This document shows positions 41,617 to 52,795 of a DNA stretch of 64,000 nt, piece by piece. Where the stretch lies: the NCBI GenBank assembly GCA_030180135.1, contig CM058238.1:89164619-89228618 (forward strand), given 5' to 3'. Source of the DNA: Orychophragmus violaceus (Eukaryota; Streptophyta; Magnoliopsida; Brassicales; Brassicaceae). The notes beneath the pieces were generated by a model. It saw only the letters and a program-made list of their open reading frames with translations, did no database searches and had not been told where the DNA came from. Position numbers and translations under genes: made by a program. Numbering within the stretch: position 1 is the first letter of the stretch; every line of letters starts with the position of its first letter.

Positions 41617-42011
41617 AAACTTGACCATATACATACTGAAAAAACTCGGCTAAATCTTGTGGCTTTCAGAAACATAAAGTTCGTAGGCAGACTATTTCAC
41701 TCCACAAAACCTATAACCAGTTCGACCAAGAATCACAAACAGGTTTAGTCTGCTTGTGACGGGAAAAAAGAAAAAGAAGAAATATTACAAACCTTATACC
41801 GACATAACAGCACGCTTGAAATATTACAGGTTATGGTAGAATCGAACAGCCCATGTGAAAAAAGTAAGAAAAAAAATATCTAAACCATGTCATGAATAAA
41901 ACAGCACGCTTTACATTTAAAAAAAAAAAAAAAAACAAATCAATAATATGAAGATTGAAACAAGAGGCAGAATCAGAACCATTTGGTCGTGTTGTTTACT
42001 TGTGAGACCTT

Positions 42012-44365
42012 TCATGAAGCTAATGATCTTGGAACTCTCATACCAAATCCATGCTTCACCTTCTCAATCCTGTTTCACAAGTTCAAATCAACAAAATCTC
42101 AGAATCTGTGTGTTTTTATCTCAAACCTAAGACTGTATGTATCTGTGTAATTTGCTTACGTTGGTGCTAACTTGCCAAGGCTTTTAAGTTCTTCCCCTGA
42201 ATCTCCATCAAGGATTCTTCCTGATATATCAAGGATGTAAGAACGGTTCTTGTCTCGAGGAAGCCCACGACTCACCAGTAACTCCAAGTCTCTCTTGTGT
42301 AGCTCTCTTCCATTCACATACACCTCTGTGTTTCCTGCAGCGCAGTTATCCGGCATTGGATGGCTAAACTCCTCAATAAATGGCTGCATCAACAACAACA
42401 ACAAGTTAAGTTTTTTTTCTTCATCAATGTGACGATTACTGTTTCGAGAGAGAAGGATGTGAAGGGACTTACAGGTATTATACCGAGACACGGTTTGTTC
42501 ATTACGCCCCAGAACCCAGCTCGGTAGTCATACCTGAATCATAGATAATAAATTAGAAAACGAACAAGTAAACAAACAAAACAGAGAAGATATAGTGAAG
42601 GTTGAAGTTCATGGCATTACCAATACTTTCCAGCTTGGATTGGTCCAGCTAATTTCTCAGCACTGCTAACTAGATTTTCCGGTATAAGATGTCCATTAAC
42701 CCAAACTTCATATGACTTCCCTTGATCTTCGTTTCCATCAGTTGAGGATCTCGTTGTGACCTCCGTGGAACCTGACTCGCTACCTTTTCTGCTTCTTGGT
42801 CTATTGTTGTCTTCTCTTCCGTTTGAGTACCTTGAATCTTCAGAGATCTCGGTGTTTGAGTATCCGTTGTAAGAAACCTCTGTCTCTGTAGCTACTGATT
42901 CCGGTTTTATGGAGTCTTGTTTCATGAAAAACTCTTGCTTATCCACCTTGTTATAACCCAACTCTGCCATTCCGTAAGCAAGTGCAGCTCGGTTTACATT
43001 AGAATATTCAAAAAGTTGAAGGAGACTGGCACTCTCGGGAGCAGCAGGTTCTGGAGCTTTTGAGCCTTTAACTCTTCGACGAACAGATTTGATCTCTTTC
43101 TGTTGCTGTTCACTAGAAATGCTCAATCTTTCTTCATCATCTGAGTGTTGAGATTCAGACCGGATGCTTTTGGTAGTGTTCTGGTGAGTCCTTATTGGTT
43201 CTTCTTCTTCATCCTTGCGTGGAAAATCGCTGCCTGAGTTGTTGAAATCTACAGTAGAGTGTTCCTCTACCACCACCGTGTTTGTTGTGGTTATATCTTC
43301 AACCTCTAGAGAGACCGAGTCTGTTGTTCCCTCATTACCAGAAGAGAAAACGAGTTTCTTATCGACGATTGTGAAACTAATAACTTCAGAGCAAGCACCA
43401 CATTGCAGCTTATGTTGCCTCTCCTGAGCCAAAAGCTTCTTCTTAGGCAAGTACAGCAGCTCAAAGCAACTATGGCAAGCTATAAAAGGAGCACCACCAG
43501 CAAGAGGATGGCAACGACGAGCATCGCTATCCGAAACAGCTTTCTTAACATACCCACGAGCAAAAGCACCACCCATTTCAGAATCAAGATCACTTGGCCA
43601 CCTCGTGTAACGACCTCGAGGACCTGGAGAGCTCATCGAAGATGGAAAACTCGGACTGTTATTATAGTTGTTAACAGGTGGACTGTACGGTGTTGTGAGT
43701 CTCTCACCGCCACGATGGTGAGAAGAAACAGGGCTATACGGAGGCATATCACTGTGCCTACTCGGTGTAGCTGGAAAGTATGAATGTGGCTCAACTATAT
43801 CAGCACCAATCTCAGCATATTGACCTCCGGGGTATGGACGAGTCATCTGGTTAGGGTAATGACCAGGAGGATACCAGTTGGGATTTGGAATTGGAGGTGG
43901 ACGTCTATAAGGATCTTGATGATAACCTTGAGGGTACATTCCGTGAACCGGTCCAGGGTAAGGCTCTGGATAAGGATGATGATAATAAGAAGGTCCAGGA
44001 TTAGGACCATGGAGATGGACTGGTCTGAGGAATGGCTGATGAATGTCATCTGTTTCTTTTGGTTTATTACCACCACCACTACCACGAAGGAGATGATCTT
44101 TGATTGAGTCTAACCTTCTTAGTAGCTCAGCACGTTCTTGTTCTGTATACTCAATTGGGTTGCTGCTTGTGTTCTTAGATGAAGAATCTGATCCGTAATT
44201 TGGGTCACCAAGCTCTTCGTTTCTGGAGCTTTTTCCAGATCTTTGCGACCCAAGTAGCGAATTTGTTGAGTGTTTCTCCTTGAGACCCGTTGTATCTTCT
44301 TCGCTTCTAGAAGAACCAGCATCTGATCTACCATCTGCTTCGTTGACGTCACCTCGTGACCTCAT
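42012..44365 (-). CDS. DUF3133 zinc-ribbon, extra-large G-protein-like protein (695 aa)
   Basis: Exons on the minus strand: 44365-42621, 42533-42473, 42383-42160, 42069-42012. All three introns have GT...AG borders and join in phase; the stop is TGA at 42012-42014. An Arg/Ser/Asp-rich disordered N-terminus is followed by a Pro/Tyr/His-rich stretch (about residues 125-230). A zinc ribbon (CHSC near 295 and CGAC near 320) comes next, then an acidic region. The C-terminus runs YEVWVNGHLIPENLV, IPPFIEEFSHPMPDN and LVSRGLPRDKNRSY, blocks also found in the N-terminal half of plant extra-large G proteins, but there is no G-alpha domain. It resembles the Arabidopsis AT1G01440/AT4G01090 group. Biochemical role unknown to me. 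No break is visible. Confidence 0.88.
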
Positions 44366-44396
44366 CAGCTTATTAGGGTTTTGCTTCGTTTTCCAA

Positions 44397-44630
44397 CTGC
44401 AATATCAAAGCAATTCCTCCAATTTTAGATAAAATTACAACCCAGCAACATGCTGCTCAGATCTAATTAGAAGAATCATGTGGAACAAAACAAGCTACCC
44501 ATACTTAGAAATGTTCAATTTTGAGTTCATCATAGAGAGAACAATGATTGATTTTCTTCGAACTTTCCATGATTATATGAGTACCCAAACGAAGAATCAA
44601 CAGTTTGAAGAGAGTGAGAATCAAACGAAC
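44397..44630 (-). other. Probable 5'UTR intron of the DUF3133 gene
   Basis: On minus, the donor CAAG/GTTCGT is at 44630 and the acceptor GATATTGCAG ends at 44397, 32 bases before the ATG. The leader exon would lie at about 44631-44800. There is no ATG in frame with the gene upstream of the acceptor. Confidence 0.5.
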
Positions 44631-45451
44631 CTTGAAGAATAGCGTCGCTGAAGTTAGATGAGGAGACGGATTTTGAAGATCTCCGGTTGACACGAGAATC
44701 AATAAATCAAAGCCTTTGTTAATCTCTTTGACGCAACCAACTTTCTTCTGATAAAGGGGTTTTTTGTTGTTGAAAGATTCAGACGAAAATGAAGTCAAAA
44801 GACTCTTCCTGGGTATTAAATGGCTGCTTACTAGCTACCAAACTTGAGCTGGAAAAATGTTTAAGAAAAGTAATTAACATGTAAAAATGAAAAATGCCTA
44901 CTTTTCTCGCATTTTCCTTCTCTTTCCCGGGAATCTAGAAGGAGAGATTAGAAAGGAAAAATTGATGATATGATTTGAAAAACTAAGAGAGGAAGGAAGG
45001 AAGCTAGAGATGAAGCAAAAATCAAACTATGATAGTTTTTTTTTCCTTTTTTTGGGTCAATTATGAAAGTTTTGATTTTGATATCCCTTTTTATTTGATT
45101 TGTGGATGAAAGGACTTTTGAGGCGCGTATGTACGTAAGCGCGTGAAAGCAGAATCTGAATGAACCTTGAGACGACTGGGTCTCGTTGACCCAATAGATA
45201 GATAATATGGAGGCGACGACCAAATAATAAACCTTTTTGAGACAAATCATGTAACTATGAATATGACTGTTTATACCGACTTGACAAAAAAAAATACATT
45301 CTTTCACTTATCAAAACTTTCCAAAAATATATAAAAATGAACTACAAAGAATATTCAATTAGCAGAATGAAAATCGAAATTTTAGTTATATTTAACATTT
45401 TCCTTTTTTTTTGGTCTGGAATTTTAGTATGCATCGCAGTATACAGTATAT

Positions 45452-45755
45452 TCTTTTTTTTTTTGATATATCCTATCGGCTGATCCGGTCAGCCTCGGTA
45501 AGAACGCACCGAAGTGCTACAGTGTGGACTGACTACCACAGTGTCTATCCCGAGTTTGGAATGCTTTCCGACTAATGTCAAGGGTAGCCAGATCGCATGT
45601 TATTAGACTACCAGATAAACTGCTTGGATCAAATTGGGCCTAAACCCAGACTTCTCACACAAATGTGATTTTTGTTTTCAGGAAGATTCAAACTCAAGGG
45701 GAGAGAAGTAACTCATTCCGAGGCCTTGCCTAACACTGGACCACAAGGGTGTGGG
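45452..45755 (-). mobile_element. tRNA-derived SINE-like element (about 300 bp)
   Basis: Read on minus it starts CCACACCCTTGTGGTCCAGTG with a box A-like TGGTCCAGTGTTAGGC and a box B-like GAGTTTGAATC about 45 bases later, spaced as in tRNA-derived SINEs. It ends in poly(A) (the T run at 45452-45464 on plus) after GGATATATC. No clear target duplication was found. It would be transcribed by RNA polymerase III and moved by LINE enzymes. Confidence 0.6.
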
Positions 45756-46418
45756 CAAATAAAATCACCATGATTTATGTTTCTTAAATTCAGTAAATTT
45801 ATAATGTATGGGTCGTTAGATCTGACAATAAGACATAATTTTTTTTTAAGTAACATAAAATCACCACCCGAGTATTTTTATTTATTTATCCGCAAATCTT
45901 TCACGTACTCTACTGTGAATGTGTATTGTACGGAAACAAACTAGCTTATAGACTAATGGATTTATAATACTATTGAGCAACTTGTTAAATATCTGTAGTA
46001 TATAATTTTTGTCAAGTTAATGCTTCCATGTTTACAAGACGTGCTGTCAAACCTTGTTATTTATGCGTTAAAAATTCACAACTTTGCTCATTAAAATTAA
46101 TATAAGTTACCACCAAAAAAAAAACTGAATGCTAATATTATTTTTTTCTGTTTTGTTTTGTCAACAACCTGAATCATATATATTATGATAATCGCAAGCG
46201 TTTGAGTTTGACAAAAACCAATCTATTATAGGTCGCCTTCTGACTATTTTTTGTCGTGATAAGCTACAGCTGTAGTCTTGGTTTCCTATTCGATCATTTA
46301 TGATCAAAGTCCACTAGCCATATCTATATATACACACATCAATACGATTTAAGATATTATTAATATAATACTATGCAATTTGGTAGACTTGAACGTTGAC
46401 TAATTACAAGCAACTTTC

Positions 46419-46461
46419 GGGGGGGGGGGGGGGGGGGTGGGGGGGGGGGGGGGGGGTGGGG
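46419..46461 (+). repeat. G homopolymer tract (43 bp, two T interruptions)
   Basis: Runs of G broken by T at two positions and ending GTAATAAAATT. It could fold as a G-quadruplex; the length may be imprecise for sequencing reasons. Confidence 0.85.
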
Positions 46462-47054
46462 TAATAAAATTACTATTAGAATAAGAAAAGAAAGGAAATG
46501 GGCAGATCTAAAATACGAGCTGTTTCAGCCTAAAGACCGACCCGGAAATCATTATATAATTGATAAACGGCCCGATTTGTTTGGGTTCACAACAGACAGA
46601 CGCCACTATATGGGCTTAAGAAAACATACGATATCAAAAGCAATTGATTTACATGGTACATTTAACTGGACAATTCAAAGAAGTGGGTATCAACGTGGTG
46701 AACTTCTTTTTTGATGTGTGATCTAAAGACTTATCACATAGAATAATAACCTATAAGGCTTTCGGTATTTGATTCTATCAACATATAAAAAGTTAATGTT
46801 GATACCCACTACTTTTGAATTGATATTTGTGGGTACTACATCCACTTTTTATTCACATACACATCCACTCGTATATATTTTTCCAAAGTAATAGCAATGT
46901 TATTTCATAAAAAAAAATCGATGTTGTTTTGCTGTTAATAGTTAGGATGATGATTCCATTTTTAGGTTTTTTTTTAATATCCCCTCCAAATTACGAAAAG
47001 CCGAAAAGAACAAGATTTGATGACATAGTTGTAATTTTAATCACGATGCCAAAA

Positions 47055-47060
<6 letters not shown>

Positions 47061-47085
<25 letters not shown>

Positions 47086-47160
47086 TAATTTCTGATATCG
47101 CCTTGGGAAAAAGTTAGATATATATATATAATTCTTGATATCGCCTTGGGAAAAAGTTAG
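47061..47160. repeat. TA microsatellite and flanking 45-bp direct duplication
   Basis: (TA)n at about 47064-47086 and again at 47117-47130. Each is followed by near-identical TATCGCCTTGGGAAAAAGTT (47095-47114 and 47140-47159), so the repeat and its flank are tandemly duplicated. Confidence 0.85.
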
Positions 47161-47344
47161 GGACCATAAAGAAGTAAATGTTTGGCAGATAGTTTAAAAT
47201 TTGTTTATTTATATCATAATTTCCATAATAAGCCCAACATTACGTTTTCATTACTACAGAACGAATCTTAAGTATGTATTGTGAAAGTACACTGTAAGAA
47301 ATTAAGTTATGCTTTTAATGACCCCAAAAATGTGTGGTTTGAGG

Positions 47345-48061
47345 AGTAATACTTGGGTTCACCCCTTGAGGTGAACCTTTTTGTTCACCTCCACATTTTC
47401 TAATCAATCAAATAATTCCACATAATCTAATATTAAAAATAAATAAAATTTTAAAAATGTTTTAAAAATAAAAAACGAAAATAAAAGAAAAGAAAATATA
47501 CTTTATTTCAAACAAAACTTAAAAATAATTTTTTTTATTAAAAAATACTAAAACCTAAATCTTAATCTCTAAACCCTAAATTCTAAACCCTAAACCCTAA
47601 ACGATAATTTGAACCTAAAATATTAAAATTAAAACTAAATCCTAATCCCTAAATCCAATATGTAAATCTTAAAAAATAAAAAACTAAACCCTAATCCCTA
47701 AACCCTAAACCCTAAACCCTAACCCAAAGAGCTTAAACCCTAATCCATAAACCCTAAACCCAAAGAGCTTAAACCCTATACCATAAACCCTAATCCCTAA
47801 ACCTAATATGTAAATTTTTAAAAATAAAAACTAAACCCTAATCCCTAAACCCTAAACCCTAACCCAAAGAGCTTAAACCCTAATCCCTAAACCCTAAACC
47901 CAAAAAGCTTAAACTATATACCATAAATCCTAATCTCTAAATCTTAATTTTAATTTTATAATTTTATTTAAAAATAATATTACATGGCATATTTTGATTG
48001 GTTAATAAAGAAGGGGTGAACAAATGGGTTCACCTCTAGGGGTGAACCTAAGTATTTTCCT
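47345..48061. mobile_element. Mutator-type MITE with CCCTAAA interior (717 bp)
   Basis: The 9-bp duplication GGTTTGAGG is at 47336-47344 and 48062-48070. Long inverted repeats (about 65 bp): the left AATACTTGGGTTCACCCC matches AATACTTAGGTTCACCCC read inward from the right, followed by GAGGTGAACC and an AACCAATCAAA-like end. The core (47555-47950) is a degenerate CCCTAAA array. No coding sequence. It belongs to a different family from the MITE at 14000-14366 but has the same duplication size and telomere-like core. Confidence 0.88.
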
Positions 48062-48070
48062 GGTTTGAGG

Positions 48071-48600
48071 CTTACTTTTTTCACTGACGAGCAGAACTAA
48101 ACAGTCGCTCCATCTTCACGTGGCGTTCATATTTGAGGAGAGTATATCTTACGCGCTTAGTGATGTGCCTATGACAACACCTGGTACCACAACCACAAAA
48201 TCATAAAACTTTCCAAAAAAGTCCTTAAACTAACCATTTTCTACATATAGTTCCTAAAAATACGAAAATTGCAAAATAACTCTCATCGTCTGTTTTTTCA
48301 CAGTAACAACTTTTTTTTGAACCTTATAACAAATCACTCCTAAATAAAAGTTAGTAATATAACTTTCGAGCATACAAAAACAAAACTGTTTTTGATACGG
48401 AATTGTTGATATCAATATATTTATTTTTCAGTTATATTTTGATACATAAGATTTTAAGATGCATTTTGTCAAAAAAAAGTTCAGCAAATAAATATTGTAT
48501 ACAAATCATATCAAAGAAAAAATCAAATATGAAGTTAGACAATAACCGATTATGATTGGTTAGCGAATAAGATTACTCTTCGAAAAACATCGTTAACTTC
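48071..48600. other. AT-rich DNA upstream of the LINE
   Basis: No gene or terminal repeat recognised. The LINE 5' end probably lies between about 48590 and 48650, where composition turns from AT-rich to GC-richer. Confidence 0.6.
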
Positions 48601-48759
48601 AAACAATAATTATGCAGCAAGTGACTGCGCTCTGACCGTTGAGAGCAAAAAGGCGACTTCTGACCGTTGTCTACAGTGACTTCGTTCGCAGCAACCCGCT
48701 GGCGCCTCTTACGACGGCGGATCTCCTCCTCACTCAAATCGTCGGACCCTCCCCTCCCC

Positions 48760-49910
48760 ATGGGGAAGAAAAAGAAACCCAAACCAAATTCCTCCCCCTC
48801 TTCTCGAAAATCCCCTTCTTCATCTCAAGCCATCTCAGACCATCCACAAATTTCACCTTCTGATCCAAATCGCGGTGTCTCTTTAACCGATTTGGCTAAG
48901 GCAGCTGCCTCTGATATGGGCTTGGCCCTCGATGCTTCAGATCTGAACCTCTCCACGGTCGTGACTGACACTGAGCCCAAATCCTCGACATCAGCTCCGT
49001 CAACGGTCCCGTCAGCTTCTTCTCTCTCCATTGATGGACTAAGCTCAGGCATAAATGTTGATTTAACCGCTCAGTCCAGCCCTCTTTCAAATCCTCATCG
49101 CCAGCTCCGACTTGGACCCAGCAAAACCTAGCTCCAACTACTGCCACAGCGGTTGAAGCAACTAAACCCTCTATCATAGCTCCAACTACTGCCTCGGCGG
49201 TAGAAGCAGCTCTTGTCTCTAGTTCAGCTCAGCCACCTACCCAGGCGGTTGAAAAAGCTCCAGCGAAAACCATTGTGGCTCATCCTAATCAAGGTTAAGC
49301 TCCACCGACTAAATCGAAGACTCCCCATAATTCGGAAACTGCTCGCGCGGTGGACCAAGCTAAACCAAAGGATTCTTGGTGCGATTTAGTAAAAGGAACT
49401 TCAAAGAAGCTTGGGAAAAAGGGCGAAGCTTTCATCCTCCCTTCAGGCGAGCCCTGCGTCAAGATTCCTAACTCTGTGATTGAACACAACAAGAAAGCCT
49501 GGGAGCATTTCATCATTGGACAATTTTTTGCTGATCCACCTGCTCAAGGAACGATTCATAACATCGTTAACGACATCTGGACCAGACACAGAGACATCAC
49601 CGTTTCAAAAATGGAAGGCAACACTTTCCTTTTCCGAATCCCGAATGCCTTTAATAGAAAACGCTTCCTGAACCAGGTCCTATGGCAAATAGAGGGCCAG
49701 ATGATGTTCGTCGCGAACTGGGAACTTGGCCTCACCCCAGCAAAATCTGAACTCACCTCGACTCCAATTTGGCTCGAATTAAGGAACGTCCCTCTCCAAT
49801 TCTTCAACGACAGCGCCCTTGAACGAATAGCAAGCTTGGTTGGTGAACCTCACTTCCTTCACACCCACAACCGCCAACAAGACCAATCTCGAAGTCGCAA
49901 AGGTCTTCAC
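48760..49910 (+). pseudogene. LINE ORF1, N-terminal and DUF4283 part
   Basis: ATG 48760 gives the typical MGKKKKPKPNSSPSSRKSPS start, then a Ser/Pro/Ala-rich region. A frameshift near 49120 and an in-frame TAA at about 49294-49296 break it. The DUF4283 domain (about 49420-49900) has AFILPSGEPCVKIPNSVIE, MEGNTFLFRI and LELRNVPLQFF. A further frameshift near 49850 leads into LEVAKVFT, where the LARD is inserted. The protein would be an RNA chaperone binding LINE RNA. Confidence 0.82.
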
Positions 49911-52085
49911 TGTAACGCCCCTTTCCCATTCTCCGCTGACCGTCGAGCTGACCGGTCAACAATCAAACAAGAACATGACCGATCAAACCCGAGCAAGTCG
50001 AACGGGAAAAGTTCGCCACAGGACGAAGCCAAAGATAGTTCGGTTTGAGACAAAGGCTCGCACCAATCTATCCTCGACTCCGCTATCCTCATATTCATAG
50101 CACAAGCGGTACCACTTGCACTACTTCAATGAGTTGTGTCGGTTCGGACTAAAACCTCATATCAGGGAAACAATTTCATTTCTGAATAATCAACATTGAG
50201 TACAACGTTTAATAGGATTTCACCAACAATCGTCAAGTAAAATATATAGAGAAATCAATACACAAAATGCTAATAACGCCGAACCGAGAAAACACTCAAA
50301 ACAATCACGAATCAAATCCCGTCACAAGCAACCCGAAACCACACCGAGCATCTCCCGCGTCCGCCGCTACCTAAACCTGAAAAATACAAAAAGAGTATAA
50401 TGAGCGATCTAAGATCACCCAGTGAATCGGCTCCCCACTAACGGCTTCTAATCTATCTAGATTCTACAATCCCTTCCCCGAAACCCCAAAATAACAATCA
50501 ACAGAAATAAACGGCCGATCACGCACTACCACGTCGTGTCAACCCACACACAATCAAGCACTAGCCAAAACAAGAGAATTAAGGGAATTGAAGGCACTAC
50601 GGCACATGTCCTCGATTGGACTCGATCTATCTATCGCGCAACGAAAGAAATAACAAAACAACAATGGGCCCTACGATCTCGGTAACTTCCACGGGTCTAC
50701 ATCGTCGCCTATATAGCAACTAACCCTGGACTCCTATACGTGCTCACAAGGACCCACGCATAGGACACCGTTCTCTGTCCATCGATACGCGGTGACTCTG
50801 ACTACCCCTAGATAGCCCGAGTTTCCATGCAGTCCGGCCCTAGGACATGACCCCGTATTCTCCGGACCGCACACCTACCGGCGTCACCCGATAGGTTAAC
50901 ACCATAACCAGAACCACCATGGCCCGGTTAGGTCAAACCCGAGGATCCAATCGGGTCGGAAGTACCGGAACGTAACAAAATAACCTAGGCTTGCGGAATC
51001 TAACGCACCCTAGAGTCCTAGTGCAGAAATGTAAACACGCAGACTCGCTGGGACTCTAGCACAGATCACGCAATCAATATCAATAATAAATCCACAACCA
51101 TTCCGCAAGCCTTTACACTACCACCGCTCTGACTAGGTAAGATACCTAGTCAGCACCACTAACTTACCCGGTCCCGTGACCGGAGTAAGTGTCCGCAATA
51201 ACTGCTCGGCCCAACACCGAGCAGTCTAACAAGCCTGCACACAAAGCTCACAACAACAACAATACAATCACGCAATCACAATCAATCACACAATCACAAT
51301 CAATCACACAATCACACACAAGCAGGCTTATTAGGGTTTCTAAATCTTTTAATCCATTTCACGCCCGCTACCTTGGGTTAACCGCTTGTTAACCCGTAGA
51401 CGGTTCACCAATCATAACACTTCTCATTTCTTAACCAAACCTAGTCATCATTTATTAAATCCCCGATCTGTCGGTTTAGAGTTAGTAAACTTACTAACTC
51501 CCCGACATCTCATTATTAACTTAATTTGATTTATTACCCAATCCCGCTATTAAACCTAAACCCCAATCCCGTTACAATATTCTATATATTCGTTTAGGTT
51601 TAACCATATTTTAATGTCGTCTCAATTCTCGTATATAGATTCATTAATTATCGTTCTTATACCATATATATGCATATACGATCCCTAAACAACGGTCTAT
51701 ATGAATGCATCACCCAATCATTACTAACAACCTAGCGGCACACAACCAATTTACCTTTTAATTCTTTAAACCCTAACGTGCTTATCCGATCCTAACCGGT
51801 TTAACATTAAACGCCCAATTAATTAATTACTAATTAGGTTAAGTAACGGGTATGCAATCCTAGCACTACGGTTTATCAATTTATGGTCTATATGAATCTA
51901 TGAGTTTGTGAGCCGACTCACATTGAGATAGGTACGGTAATGGCGGCTCGATGCAGATGTAAATCCCGAGAGACCCGACTCGAACCCCGAACTTCTCTCG
52001 AACCTCTCCGAATGCACGAACTCGAACCCCGAAGCTTCCCGAACGTCCTGACCGTTGACTGAACAATTCAAACCACGCGTTCGGA

Positions 52086-52735
52086 CCATCTTCTCTCTCC
52101 TTTACGCCTCCTTCTCTCCTCCTTCTCTCTCTCTTCTTTTCATCTTCACGTCTCTCTCTCTCTACTTTATCTCTCTTCTTTCTCTCTCCTCCGGTCTTCT
52201 CTCCTTCTCCTCATCTCACGCTTCTCTCTCCTCTTCTTCATGCTTCTTCTCTCTCTCTCTCCCCTTCTTCACGCTCTTCTTCTCTTCCTCCTTCTTCACG
52301 CCACTTCTCTCCTCCTCTCTCTCTTCCTCTTCTTCTTCTCTCCCTCCTCTTCACGCTTCCTCTCTCCTCTCCTCTTCACGCCTCTCTTCCTCTCCTCTTC
52401 ACGCTTCCTCTTCCCTCTTCCTCTTCTTCTTCCACGCCTCCTCTCTCTCCCCTCTTCTTCTTCTCTTCCGGCACCTTCTTCCTCCTCCTTCTTCTTCTTC
52501 TTCTCTCCTTTGCCGGCTTCTTCTTTCTTCTTCTCTCCTTCTCCACGCCTTCTCTCTCCTTCTTCTTCTTCTCCTCCTTCGCCGGCTTCTTCTTTCTTCT
52601 TCTCTCCTCCTCCATGCCTTCTCTCTCTCCCTTCTTCTTCTCCTCCTCCTTCTTCTTCTTCTCCCCCTCCTTCTTCTTCTTCTTCTTCTTCTTCTTCCCC
52701 TCTCCCTCTCTTCTTTCTCTCTTCTTTCTTACCAC
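52086..52735. repeat. 650-bp polypyrimidine (CTT/TCC-rich) tract, left LTR
   Basis: Almost only C and T on plus with a few ACG/ATG/CGG interruptions (about 30-50 bp apart), ending in (CTT)n. On the element's sense strand it is a GAA/GGA-rich purine tract. Apparent Leu/Ser- or Lys/Glu-rich frames here are composition artefacts. Confidence 0.93.
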
Positions 52736-52786
52736 TCTTGTTGAGTTGGTGTTTTGGTGTGAGGAGAAGTGAGGGGGTGGGGGTCT

Positions 52787-52795
52787 CTTTTTATA
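52787..52795 (-). promoter_or_regulatory. TATA box in the LARD LTR
   Basis: TATAAAAAG on minus. A transcript starting about 30 bases downstream would enter the purine tract within about 25 bases. The same box in the other LTR is at 58907-58915. Confidence 0.6.

Larger units (their letters stand above)
45765..47335. other. AT-rich intergenic DNA
   Basis: No coding frame or element with clear ends. Apart from the G run and TA repeat listed separately I see only AT-rich sequence, including TATA-like strings near 46320-46370. Confidence 0.65.

Noticed and set aside
51189..51392. 67-codon frame in both LARD LTRs (also 57307-57510)
   Set aside because: Low-complexity Gln/Ser/Ile repeats from (CAATCACA)n.
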